NCBI GenBank assembly: GCA_937873385.1
Contig: CALMYC010000323.1
Coordinates: 1-36,275, forward strand
Source: an uncultured Flavobacteriales bacterium
Lineage (GTDB): Bacteria > Bacteroidota > Bacteroidia > Flavobacteriales_F > PHOS-HE28
Direction: 5' to 3'
DNA: 36,275 bases
Shown: positions 17,035-23,239 of the stretch, one piece after another
Layout of the letters: each line of letters opens with the position of its first letter
Numbering within the stretch: the first letter of the stretch is position 1
The notes under the pieces: model-generated
Database searches by the model: none
What the model was told of the DNA's origin: nothing
Seen by the model: the letters and a program-made list of their open reading frames with translations, nothing else
Made by a program: the position numbers and the translations under genes

Positions 17035-18252
17035 TCAGGGCTTCGTGGGCACCTGGCGCCATTGGTCCACCCGATGTCCGTCCAGATTCGGATCGTACAT
17101 CACATCATCGGTGCCGATGTAGCGGCCGTCATTGTTCATCCAGTATTGGCCGTGCCCGCTTTGGACCTTCACGGCTTCGCCCGTGTAGGGGTTGATCGCG
17201 TCCTGCTCACCACGGATCCCGTTGATCGTGGCATTCTGCTGATGGTCCATGCTGTTCATGCGGTCCCGGTATGAACCCATGCTGGCGTCATTGATGGCGT
17301 CCCAAGTTTCCCGGTGCGTACGTTGTTGGGCATCGAAGGCGGCTTGGTTGGCCTGCATGCGCTGGTTGTGTGCCGCCCAGCTCTGTCCAGCCTTCTGCTG
17401 TTCACTTTGCGCATAGGCCGCGAAGTATTGCGGGTTGTACCGCAGGCTGGCATTGGCGGCGAGCAAGGCGGTCTTCTCCTGATCAAACCGTGCTGCCGGC
17501 GCATCCAGCCGTGTGAAGTAATAGTTCCAGTTGGCCATGCCGGGTGTTTCCATCATGGACCAATGCATCACCAAGGCCATGCGCTGGTCGCCCTTGCGCC
17601 ACGTGCTGATGTTGGCCTTGCAGGTGTTGCGCCGCTGGCCGGTGCTGTACAGGCCGTCCATGCCGGGCTGTGCCGCGAGGGCCACCTTCGGTGCGTCACT
17701 GCTGCCTTCCAGCTCATATCCTTGGTTGCGCAACTGGGGGACGATATCCTCCTACAGTACGTGTTCCGGCATCATCACTTGGCGCACCTTGCCACCGTTC
17801 TGCTGGTATAGTTGCGCCATTTGGCTGTTGGGCGTGATGAAGGACTGCAGGTTCACGTCCTTCACCTTCAGGCCCGGTTCGTCCACGTACCAGGATCCGC
17901 TGGCGTTGGTCTTCACGTTCCAACGGGCGGGCACCTGCAGCTGGGCCATGGCGATCCCCGCGAAGCTGCTCGGGATGGTGATGGTGCGCAGGCCGCCCTG
18001 TTCCTGCACCGGCTCTTGCGATGCAACCGGCGCAATGTGTTGTGGGCCTTCGTGCTGCACCTCGCGGGCATTCAGGTCTTGGGGTGGTCGGGAACCTTGT
18101 TCAGCATAGGTTTTCCCGGTGATGGCCGCCACTTGGGCTTGCAGGGCGCTCATGTCGGATTCAGCAGCGGCTTTCCCTTCGGGTGTTTCGCTTTGGCCGC
18201 AGGCAAACAAAGTCAAAGTACCGACTATGGAAAGGAACACGGAAGAATTCAT
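17035..18252 (-). pseudogene. Lipoprotein gene interrupted by an in-frame TAG codon
   Basis: From ATG 18250-18252 a lipoprotein signal (SIVGTLTLFACGQSE, Cys at the lipobox) leads into a region with LQVPARWNVKTN and ITPNSQMAQLYQQNG, which stops at TAG 17752-17754. The same frame then continues for 238 codons without another stop: EDIVPQLRNQGYELEG, a Gln/Arg-rich helix and a C-terminal GQYWMNNDGRYIGTDD motif. Both halves read as one 405-residue protein, so one C-to-T change (CAG to TAG) would explain the break. Either the gene is decayed, the base is wrong, or the stop is read through. It is last in a minus-strand run after the VOC gene (72 nt apart). No function assigned. Confidence 0.7.
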
Positions 18253-18323
18253 GGCCGTTGGGTGCTTTCCCCTCCATCGGGGTCGAACCGGAATGTGAAC
18301 GGCCGCCTTTCGGTACGGGTGCT

Positions 18324-18677
18324 TCACACCTCTTGGCCGAAGGTCAACAGGTTGTTGTCCGGGTCCAGCACGGCGAATTCTCGTTGGCCCCAGGAACGGT
18401 TGCCCAGGTCGCCGTTCGGGTGGACGGCCGCTCCGCGATCAACCACCCAGCGGTAGAGCCCATCGATGTCCACCGTGCGGAGGTAGACCTGCCCGTAGGT
18501 GAGCCTGGGGTCGAGCGATTCGTAGAGGAAGAAGTGGAGTTCAATGCCGTCGCGTGACAGCATGAGGTAGTGGGGCACGTCCGTTCCGTATTCGGCAAAG
18601 CCCAACCGTTCCACGTAATAGGCCCGTGTGGTGGCCTTGTTCCGCATCGGCAACTTTGGGCAAACGGCGGTGAACAT
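18324..18677 (-). CDS. VOC family protein (glyoxalase/bleomycin-resistance fold)
   Basis: 117 residues from ATG 18677. It is recognised as one VOC unit by KATTRAYYVERLGFAEYG, read as AYYVERLGF, ELHFFLYES, YLRTVDIDGLY and the end motif FAVLDPDNNLLTFGQ. Family members bind a metal and act on varied small molecules or bind drugs; the substrate cannot be predicted. It starts 16 nt after the stop of the YdeI-like gene, so it probably belongs to one transcript DUF1801 - YdeI - VOC - lipoprotein. Confidence 0.85.
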   Translation of the reverse strand: MFTAVCPKLPMRNKATTRAYYVERLGFAEYGTDVPHYLMLSRDGIELHFFLYESLDPRLTYGQVYLRTVDIDGLYRWVVDRGAAVHPNGDLGNRSWGQREFAVLDPDNNLLTFGQEV

Positions 18678-18693
18678 GGCCACGAAGATCGTC

Positions 18694-19272
18694 TCAGTCG
18701 TCCAATCCCAAACCTTCCAGGATCCGGTCCACGTTCTTCTCTATCCGCGCCTCGCGCGTCTTGACCTGCTTGGCGGAGGAAAAGTGCAGCAGGTAGCCAC
18801 GCTGCCTTCCCGGCGTCAAGGCATTGAATGCCTTCTTCAGTTCAGGCATCTGCTTCAGCGCTTGCTTGAACTCCTCCGGCATGTCGAACTCGGCGGTCTT
18901 CTTCATCGGCACCTGCTTGCCGCTTTTCTCCACCTCAATGGCCTGCTGGATGTAGTTGCGAAGAACCGGTGCCAGCTTTGTGATCTCCTTCACGTTCTTG
19001 AACCGGACCTGCCTGCCCGACTGCACGTCCTTTGTCTGCTGGACCAGGATGTGGTGGTCGTCCTTCAGCAGCACGCCCTTGTGGAAAAGCACCGCGCAGT
19101 AGTCCTTGAAACCGTGGATCAGAAAAACGTTCTTGCCGTTCAGCGTATAGCAGGGGTGGCCCCATTTCAGTTCCTCAGTGAGGCCGCTATCCAAGGCGAT
19201 CTCACGCAATTCCGCGAATGCTTCCTTCCATGGGAGGTCCTTGTTGAAGAACCAATCAACCTTGGGATTCAT
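18694..19272 (-). CDS. YdeI/OmpD-associated family protein with DUF1801 N-terminus
   Basis: 192 residues from ATG 19272. The N-terminal two thirds is a DUF1801-like domain (LKWGHPCYTLNGKNVFLI, FKDYCAVLFHKG). The C-terminus is the bacteriocin-protection YdeI/OmdA segment (MPEEFKQALKQMPELKKAF, TPGRQRGYLLHFSSAKQ, REARIEK). Function is poorly known. It begins 28 nt after the neighbouring DUF1801 gene, with which it shares a fold, and precedes VOC by 16 nt. Confidence 0.87.
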   Translation of the reverse strand: MNPKVDWFFNKDLPWKEAFAELREIALDSGLTEELKWGHPCYTLNGKNVFLIHGFKDYCAVLFHKGVLLKDDHHILVQQTKDVQSGRQVRFKNVKEITKLAPVLRNYIQQAIEVEKSGKQVPMKKTAEFDMPEEFKQALKQMPELKKAFNALTPGRQRGYLLHFSSAKQVKTREARIEKNVDRILEGLGLDD

Positions 19273-19300
19273 TGAATGCAGTGGCTGGTGTTCCTGAGGT

Positions 19301-19723
19301 TCACATCCTTTCTCCCGGCAACTTCGCGGCATGCTTCACCCACGCGGTGATCTGCTTCTTGTCGATCTTGTCGTTTTCACGGATATGCAGGTAGCGGACC
19401 TTCTTCTGCATACTGGTCTCCGGCGGAAGCGGATCCAGTAGTGCACCTTGGAAAAAGGCCACCTTCACGTACTTGGTGGTCATGTGGAAGCCCACGAAAT
19501 AGCCGTTGCCTTCCTGGCCATACATCGGCGTGTTCCACTTCACGGCCTTTTGCACCTTGGGCACAGCCCGGGTGATCAACGCATCCAGTTCAATGGCTAC
19601 GGCCTGTTTCCAATCCGGAATTGCCTGTATATAGGTTTGAACGGTAGCATCGCCGTAGCCTTTGGCAATCTGCGGATTGCCGCCGGTAAGAAGTTTCACA
19701 GGCTTGGATGTTGCGGTGGCCAT
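19301..19723 (-). CDS. DUF1801 domain-containing protein
   Basis: 140 residues from ATG 19721-19723. Typical DUF1801 features are QTYIQAIPDWKQAVAIELDAL (key pieces YIQAIPDWK and ELDAL), VQKAVKWNTPMYG, YFVGFHMTTKYVKVAFFQG and the C-terminal YLHIRENDKID. Structures of this family are compact; no activity is established. TACTTTTG, a full match to the Bacteroidota -7 box, ends 4 nt before the ATG. It is the first gene of a four-gene minus-strand run. Confidence 0.85.
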   Translation of the reverse strand: MATATSKPVKLLTGGNPQIAKGYGDATVQTYIQAIPDWKQAVAIELDALITRAVPKVQKAVKWNTPMYGQEGNGYFVGFHMTTKYVKVAFFQGALLDPLPPETSMQKKVRYLHIRENDKIDKKQITAWVKHAAKLPGERM

Positions 19724-19727
19724 GTTC

Positions 19728-19735
19728 CAAAAGTA
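19728..19735 (-). promoter_or_regulatory. -7 box TACTTTTG directly before DUF1801
   Basis: A perfect match to TAnnTTTG, with GAAC between it and the ATG. A TTG lies 15 nt upstream on the same strand, a little short for a -33 element. Confidence 0.5.
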
Positions 19736-19771
19736 AAACGGCAGGCTGCACAACGTGAATGCGGGCTGCGG

Positions 19772-19819
19772 AATGGACCCGAATGGACGCGGCTGGATCC
19801 GCGTCCATTCGGGTCCATT
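19772..19819. repeat. Perfect 21-bp inverted repeat
   Basis: Arms 19772-19792 and 19799-19819 are exact reverse complements around a 6-nt loop (CTGGAT). Each arm holds two copies of AATGGAC. There is no U tract. It lies between the DUF1801 promoter and the first carboxylase-end remnant and could act as a terminator or protein-binding site. Confidence 0.85.
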
Positions 19820-19849
19820 TGTGCCCACTGGAAGTGCGTGTGGGTTTCT

Positions 19850-20023
19850 TCACGTTTGCAACTCCCCCATATTGAACACCTTCTCCGCCGGAGCCTGCTG
19901 TGCCGCCTCGATGCCCATTGAGATCCAAGTCCGCGTCTCCAGCGGATCGATGATCGCATCGAGCCAAAGCCTTGCTGCCGCGTAGTACGGGCTGTTCGTC
20001 TCCTCGTACTTGCTGCGGATCAT
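19850..20023 (-). pseudogene. Detached 3' end of an acyl-CoA carboxylase beta gene (copy 1)
   Basis: Fifty-seven in-frame codons and a TGA, starting with an ATG that overlaps the toxin stop (ATGA). Apart from that Met, the product aligns end to end with the C-terminus of the carboxyltransferase at 23240 (RSKYEETNSPYYAAARLWLD against RSKYEETISPYYAAARLWLD). I count 5 amino-acid changes in 56 residues against about 17 silent codon changes. So it comes from a diverged functional gene, not a recent local copy. Alone it cannot be an enzyme. Confidence 0.8.
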
Positions 20024-20349
20024 TTGCGGCGTTTCGGTTGCCAGGAATTTGGAGAGACACGCCCATACGGGAATCTGCGTCTGCCGTGGAAGACGACGAG
20101 GATCTGCGTCCGTTCATCGCTTTCGAGGAAGTAGATCACGCGGTAGTTGCCGACGATGACTTCGCGGAACGCATCGAGTTCGATCTCCGGTACCATGCGA
20201 CCACCACGCGGGAAGGTCTCAATGAGGTCAGCAGCGTTGATGATCCGCCGTACCTGGCCATGGGCATACCGCTCCGAGTCTTTCGCGATGTAGGCGTGTA
20301 TGTGTTCAATGTCACGGATCGCACGCGCCGAGAAGATCACTTCAGCCAT
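20020..20349 (-). CDS. ParE/RelE-type toxin of a type II toxin-antitoxin system
   Basis: 109 residues. Recognised by the N-terminal VIFSARAIRDIEHIHAYIA, the FPRGGRMVPE loop, REVIVGNYRVIYFLE and the C-terminal ILVVFHGRRRFP strand, the standard RelE/ParE fold. ParE members poison gyrase and RelE members cut mRNA on the ribosome; the sequence does not decide which applies here. The start overlaps the antitoxin gene by 13 nt, the usual translational coupling. Its stop overlaps the ATG of the carboxylase remnant. Confidence 0.88.
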   Translation of the reverse strand: MAEVIFSARAIRDIEHIHAYIAKDSERYAHGQVRRIINAADLIETFPRGGRMVPEIELDAFREVIVGNYRVIYFLESDERTQILVVFHGRRRFPYGRVSPNSWQPKRRK

Positions 20350-20537
20350 TTGGCGAAGTGCTTCTTCGCTTCGGCGAGCGTCATGGTGCGTCCGGCCTTC
20401 ACATCGGCCAGGCCCTCCTCAATGGCGCTAAGCAGCATCATGCGGTCCACCACGTCATCCACGCTGAACTTGTCCGGCATGTTGCGGATGGACTTCAGAA
20501 CTGTCTTCTTGTCGAGGAGGTCGGTTTGCTTGGCCAT
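20337..20537 (-). CDS. Type II antitoxin partner
   Basis: 66 residues, acidic at the C-terminal half (SAIEEGLADVKAGRTMTLAEAKKHFAKWL), matching the common 'addiction module' antitoxin pattern in which a C-terminal helix with LAEAKKHF wraps the toxin. The N-terminus (DKKTVLKSIRNMPDKFSVDD) has no clear DNA-binding domain. It is first in the pair. A TACTTTCG box ends 4 nt before the ATG, so the message may be leaderless. Confidence 0.82.
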   Translation of the reverse strand: MAKQTDLLDKKTVLKSIRNMPDKFSVDDVVDRMMLLSAIEEGLADVKAGRTMTLAEAKKHFAKWLK

Positions 20538-20541
20538 GGAA

Positions 20542-20549
20542 CGAAAGTA
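20542..20549 (-). promoter_or_regulatory. -7-like box TACTTTCG before the antitoxin
   Basis: Seven of eight positions match TAnnTTTG; TTCC separates it from the ATG at 20537. Confidence 0.45.
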
Positions 20550-20555
20550 ATATGC

Positions 20556-20624
20556 TCAGGACTGAAGTACGCCGATATTGAACTCTCGCGTCGTCGGTGC
20601 CTGGCTTGCCGCTTCGATCCCCAT
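20556..20624 (-). pseudogene. Detached 3' end of an acyl-CoA carboxylase beta gene (copy 2)
   Basis: Twenty-two in-frame codons plus TGA encode GIEAASQAPTTREFNIGVLQS after an ATG, against GIEAAQQAPAERVFNMGVLQT at the end of the intact gene; seven of 22 residues differ. It lies 18 nt upstream of the antitoxin start, in the same orientation as copy 1 and the intact gene. Confidence 0.75.
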
Positions 20625-20658
20625 TAGTCGAACATCCAGATGAAGTAGATGACAATCT

Positions 20659-20707
20659 CGCCCGCGTTTGCAACGCGGGCGTCCAATACAGGTCGTTTGC
20701 GACGACC
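20659..20707. repeat. REP hairpin pair (copy A)
   Basis: CGCCCGCG-TTTGCAA-CGCGGGCG (20659-20681), an 8-bp stem, is followed by GGTCGT-TTGCG-ACGACC (20691-20707), a 6-bp stem. The same pair recurs at 20945-20993. Confidence 0.88.
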
Positions 20708-20709
20708 AT

Positions 20710-20937
20710 TCACCAATTCATATCAATGTTCACCAGCCCTTTCATCCCTGCATAGCTCCCGGCTGAGCTCAACAAATAGTGTTCAGGCTCGGCCACCAGC
20801 CCTGCTGCCACCGGGTTCATGTGGAGGTAGTTGAAGCGTTGCTCCCATTTTGCCGGTGTATCCAGCAGGACAGCGTAATTGCCGTCTTCCCAGAACTTGA
20901 ATTCGGAAACGCGCTTGATCTGTGAAGCGCGGTAGGC
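20710..20937 (-). pseudogene. 3' fragment of the REP-associated transposase gene
   Basis: The last 75 codons of the gene at 20996-21547, in frame to its TGA, without the HxH half. It retains the NYLHMNPV motif with the candidate catalytic Tyr. One visible change is GNYAV for GNHAV. Created by the tandem duplication; not functional as a nuclease. Confidence 0.85.
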
Positions 20938-20944
20938 ACAGTCT

Positions 20945-20993
20945 CGCCCGCGTTTGCAACGCGGGCGTCCAATACAGGTCGTTTGCGACGACC
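20945..20993. repeat. REP hairpin pair (copy B), next to the transposase stop
   Basis: An exact second copy of the two hairpins (20945-20967 and 20977-20993), ending just past the transposase stop codon (20996-20998). Confidence 0.88.
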
Positions 20994-20995
20994 AT

Positions 20996-21547
20996 TCACC
21001 AATTCATATCAATGTTCACCAGCCCTTTCATCCCTGCATAGCTCCCGGCTGAGCTCAACAAATAGTGTTCAGGCTCGGCCACCAGCCCTGCTGCCACCGG
21101 GTTCATGTGGAGGTAGTTGAAGCGTTGCTCCCATTTTGCCGGTGTATCCAGCAGGACTGCATGATTCCCGTCTTCCCAGAACTTGAATTCGGAAACGCGC
21201 TTGATCTGTGAAGCGCGGTAGGCGAATTGCCGAAGCATCCAATCCCTTCGGCTTTCCGGTTCGTCCTGGATCTGCTGTACGATGGCTTTGGACGTGAATT
21301 TCTTGAGGTCACGCAGAATGGCGCTGATGTCATGCGCCGGCGCTGCGCGTGCGATCAGGTGGGCATGGTTGCTCATGATCACCCACGCATACAGGATCAA
21401 GCCTTTGTTGGAAATGCAGTAGTTGAGCGAATCACAGAGTGTATAGGCATGTTCCTTGTGCGTAAACACATCGATCCAATCCACAACAGTGAGGGTGAGG
21501 AAATAGGTCCCTTCCTTATCTGCAAGGCTGTACCGGTCACTGGACAT
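20996..21547 (-). CDS. REP-associated tyrosine transposase (RAYT, Y1/IS200-like)
   Basis: 183 residues. A single-strand DNA nuclease of the HUH-Y1 type: the HUH motif is His61-Ala-His63 (MSNHAHLI) and the candidate nucleophile is Tyr145 in NYLHMNPVAAGLV, aligned with the DYIYINPV tyrosine of E. coli TnpA-REP. FWEDGNHAV is also typical. RAYTs recognise and cut REP hairpins; here inverted copies of one hairpin lie downstream (20945-20967) and upstream (21606-21628) of the gene, so gene and substrate are present together. TAGTTTCG ends 4 nt before the ATG. A tandem duplication has copied its 3' end. Confidence 0.9.
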   Translation of the reverse strand: MSSDRYSLADKEGTYFLTLTVVDWIDVFTHKEHAYTLCDSLNYCISNKGLILYAWVIMSNHAHLIARAAPAHDISAILRDLKKFTSKAIVQQIQDEPESRRDWMLRQFAYRASQIKRVSEFKFWEDGNHAVLLDTPAKWEQRFNYLHMNPVAAGLVAEPEHYLLSSAGSYAGMKGLVNIDMNW

Positions 21548-21551
21548 GAGG

Positions 21552-21559
21552 CGAAACTA
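21552..21559 (-). promoter_or_regulatory. -7-like box TAGTTTCG before the RAYT gene
   Basis: Seven of eight positions match TAnnTTTG; CCTC separates it from ATG 21547. A TTG lies 14 nt upstream on the same strand, inside the hairpin region. Confidence 0.4.
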
Positions 21560-21579
21560 CCGATTGGCGGGTTCAAGGT

Positions 21580-21628
21580 GCGCGCTGCAAGCGCGCCTGG
21601 ATCATCGCCCGCGTTGCAAACGCGGGCG
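21580..21628. repeat. Inverted REP hairpin upstream of the RAYT gene
   Basis: GCGCGC-TGCAA-GCGCGC (21580-21596) is followed by CGCCCGCG-TTGCAAA-CGCGGGCG (21606-21628). The second is the exact reverse complement of the REP hairpin at 20659 and 20945. The stretch from 21629 to 21777 holds further imperfect hairpins (ACCGGTTCTACCGGT near 21744) but no gene. Confidence 0.88.
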
Positions 21629-21777
21629 AGTGGGGTTCAATCGGGGAACATCAGGGCCGCAGGGTCGTCGTCATCGCTTCGCAAAGCCTCGCGAGCACGA
21701 CAGAATCTGCGGAGGTTTGGACAACCCCGCCAATTGGGGGGAGGACCGGTTCTACCGGTGACGATCGCAAGGGACAG

Positions 21778-23040
21778 TCAATCTTTGTCCAACGTAACGG
21801 GTCTCAAATACCCGCCAATACCGATCGAGAAGAACAAGGTCGATCCTTGCGGCCCGATGTTCGGACCATAGCCCATGGGCGCAAAGCCAGCGCGGAATCG
21901 CAGCAACCAGTAGGCCTCTTCCTGTCTGGTCCATAGTGTCCGCTGGGCCTCTTGGTTCTTGGACGGTTTGAGGAAGTCGAGCTTGAGGTCGTACATGAGT
22001 TCGACGGTGGGCTGTGCGAACGATGCCGTTTCGATCCTCTCATCCTTGTTCTCCTCATAAGCGATCCGCATGGATAAAAGCCCGATGGAGGGAACGAGTC
22101 GGCCGGTCCGATCGTCGAACATGACCACGCCAACAGCCCCGCCGTAGGAAGGGCCTGACACATCCTTGCTGCCTTGCCACACGGCCGTGTCGACCAACAA
22201 GTCGGTCTTCAGTTTCGAATCCAAGTTCATGCCCGTGAAGCGGAACATCCATCGTTGATAGGTCACATCAAGGTTGACCCCGAAGTTGCTCGAATTCATG
22301 AAATGCTTGTTCAGGCCGCCAAGCATCAGGTTGGGGCCACCAAGGAACGCGCAGCCGATCCCGATCCGAGAGGGTTTGAATTGACGACGAATGTTCGACT
22401 TGATGACAGGAGCATATCGATAGGCAGGATCGGCATCCAACAGGGCGTTCGATCTGCGGTTGATGTCCTCTTGGTTGAAGATGGTGTCGATCGGGAAATT
22501 GTAAAGCGAGTTGATCGTTGCCATCCAGTACAAAGAGAGGAACTCTCGATCTTGGGAATTGATCGTGCTGCCTTGGAGGGATCCCAGCACCGCCTTTGAC
22601 CGCACGAGCCAAAAGTCACGCAGGCCGTTTGTCAGAGATGGACTCGTGTACCAACTTGGGAGAATGTGGATCTCGCCTTTGTACTTGGAGTAGGGCCTTC
22701 GGTCACGGCTTCGATAGAAGTGCTGGCGATCGTCGATGTCGCTCAATATTGAGGTGAAATCCGAAGTGCTGTAGTTGAGAAGCGTCCGTTCTTGGTCATC
22801 AAGCAAGGGAACGGTGTCCGGACGCTGGCCTTGGGTGATCACGATGAGGGCCGATCTCCAATACGAAATGGAATCCCGGTCATTGGCGATCAACGCACGT
22901 TCGAGGGAGAGCTTGGACTCACGGATCGCTTGCTTGTACGCAGGTACGTCCGGCACTAGGATCACCGGTGACTGCGCCTTGCTTCCTACAGAGCAGAGCA
23001 CCAAGATCAGGAAGTGAAGTGTTCTTCTGGACTGGCTCAT
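21778..23040 (-). CDS. Orphan secreted protein, possible outer-membrane barrel C-terminus
   Basis: 420 residues from ATG 23040, with a signal peptide (LHFLILVLCSVGSKAQ). No family is recognised. The first half is helical and Arg/Asp-rich. From about residue 230 there are alternating strands with Gly and aromatic residues (RIGIGCAFLGGPNLML, YQRWMFRFTGMNL, GGAVGVVMFDD, STLFFSIGIGGYLRP) that resemble a small outer-membrane barrel. Base composition is visibly lower in GC than the flanking genes, a sign of separate origin. It lies in the block between the intact carboxylase gene and its second detached 3' end, together with the RAYT element. Confidence 0.6.
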   Translation of the reverse strand: MSQSRRTLHFLILVLCSVGSKAQSPVILVPDVPAYKQAIRESKLSLERALIANDRDSISYWRSALIVITQGQRPDTVPLLDDQERTLLNYSTSDFTSILSDIDDRQHFYRSRDRRPYSKYKGEIHILPSWYTSPSLTNGLRDFWLVRSKAVLGSLQGSTINSQDREFLSLYWMATINSLYNFPIDTIFNQEDINRRSNALLDADPAYRYAPVIKSNIRRQFKPSRIGIGCAFLGGPNLMLGGLNKHFMNSSNFGVNLDVTYQRWMFRFTGMNLDSKLKTDLLVDTAVWQGSKDVSGPSYGGAVGVVMFDDRTGRLVPSIGLLSMRIAYEENKDERIETASFAQPTVELMYDLKLDFLKPSKNQEAQRTLWTRQEEAYWLLRFRAGFAPMGYGPNIGPQGSTLFFSIGIGGYLRPVTLDKD

Positions 23041-23106
23041 GTCTCGATCGCAATGCCAATGTACTGGTCACCATGGTTGGATCTGCATTCCGCGTTAGGG
23101 ACAGAA

Positions 23107-23235
23107 GCGGAAAGCCCGCAGCGAGGAACGAGCGAGGACTTGCAGCGGATGGCCCGACGGCGCTGCATTTGAGCGCCGGAACGCCCAAACAACCTATGTC
23201 TGCAACACCCCCATTGCTTCGCTCCGCTCGCAATG
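23107..23235. repeat. Composite intergenic repeat
   Basis: Between two minus-strand genes lie a direct repeat GCGGAAAGCCCG (23107-23118) and GCGGATGGCCCG (23145-23156), a hairpin GGCGCT-GCATTTG-AGCGCC (23159-23177), and an element with ends CATTGC/GCAATG (23212-23235) holding TTCGCTCCGCTC, of the CATTGCGAGC...GCAATG type scattered in many bacterial genomes. It ends 4 nt before the carboxylase stop codon. Confidence 0.7.
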
Positions 23236-23239
23236 ACAG

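Larger units (their letters stand above)
20652..21223. repeat. 286-bp tandem duplication of REP plus transposase 3' end
   Basis: 20652-20937 and 20938-21223 are nearly identical (differences at the first bases and within the AGCGTAATTGCC / TGCATGATTCCC stretch). Each unit holds the REP hairpin, a second short hairpin and the last 75 codons of the transposase. Confidence 0.92.

Noticed and set aside
19850-20023. The 57-codon frame as a genuine small gene
   Set aside because: It aligns end to end with the C-terminus of the carboxyltransferase and lacks everything else, so a remnant is the simpler reading.
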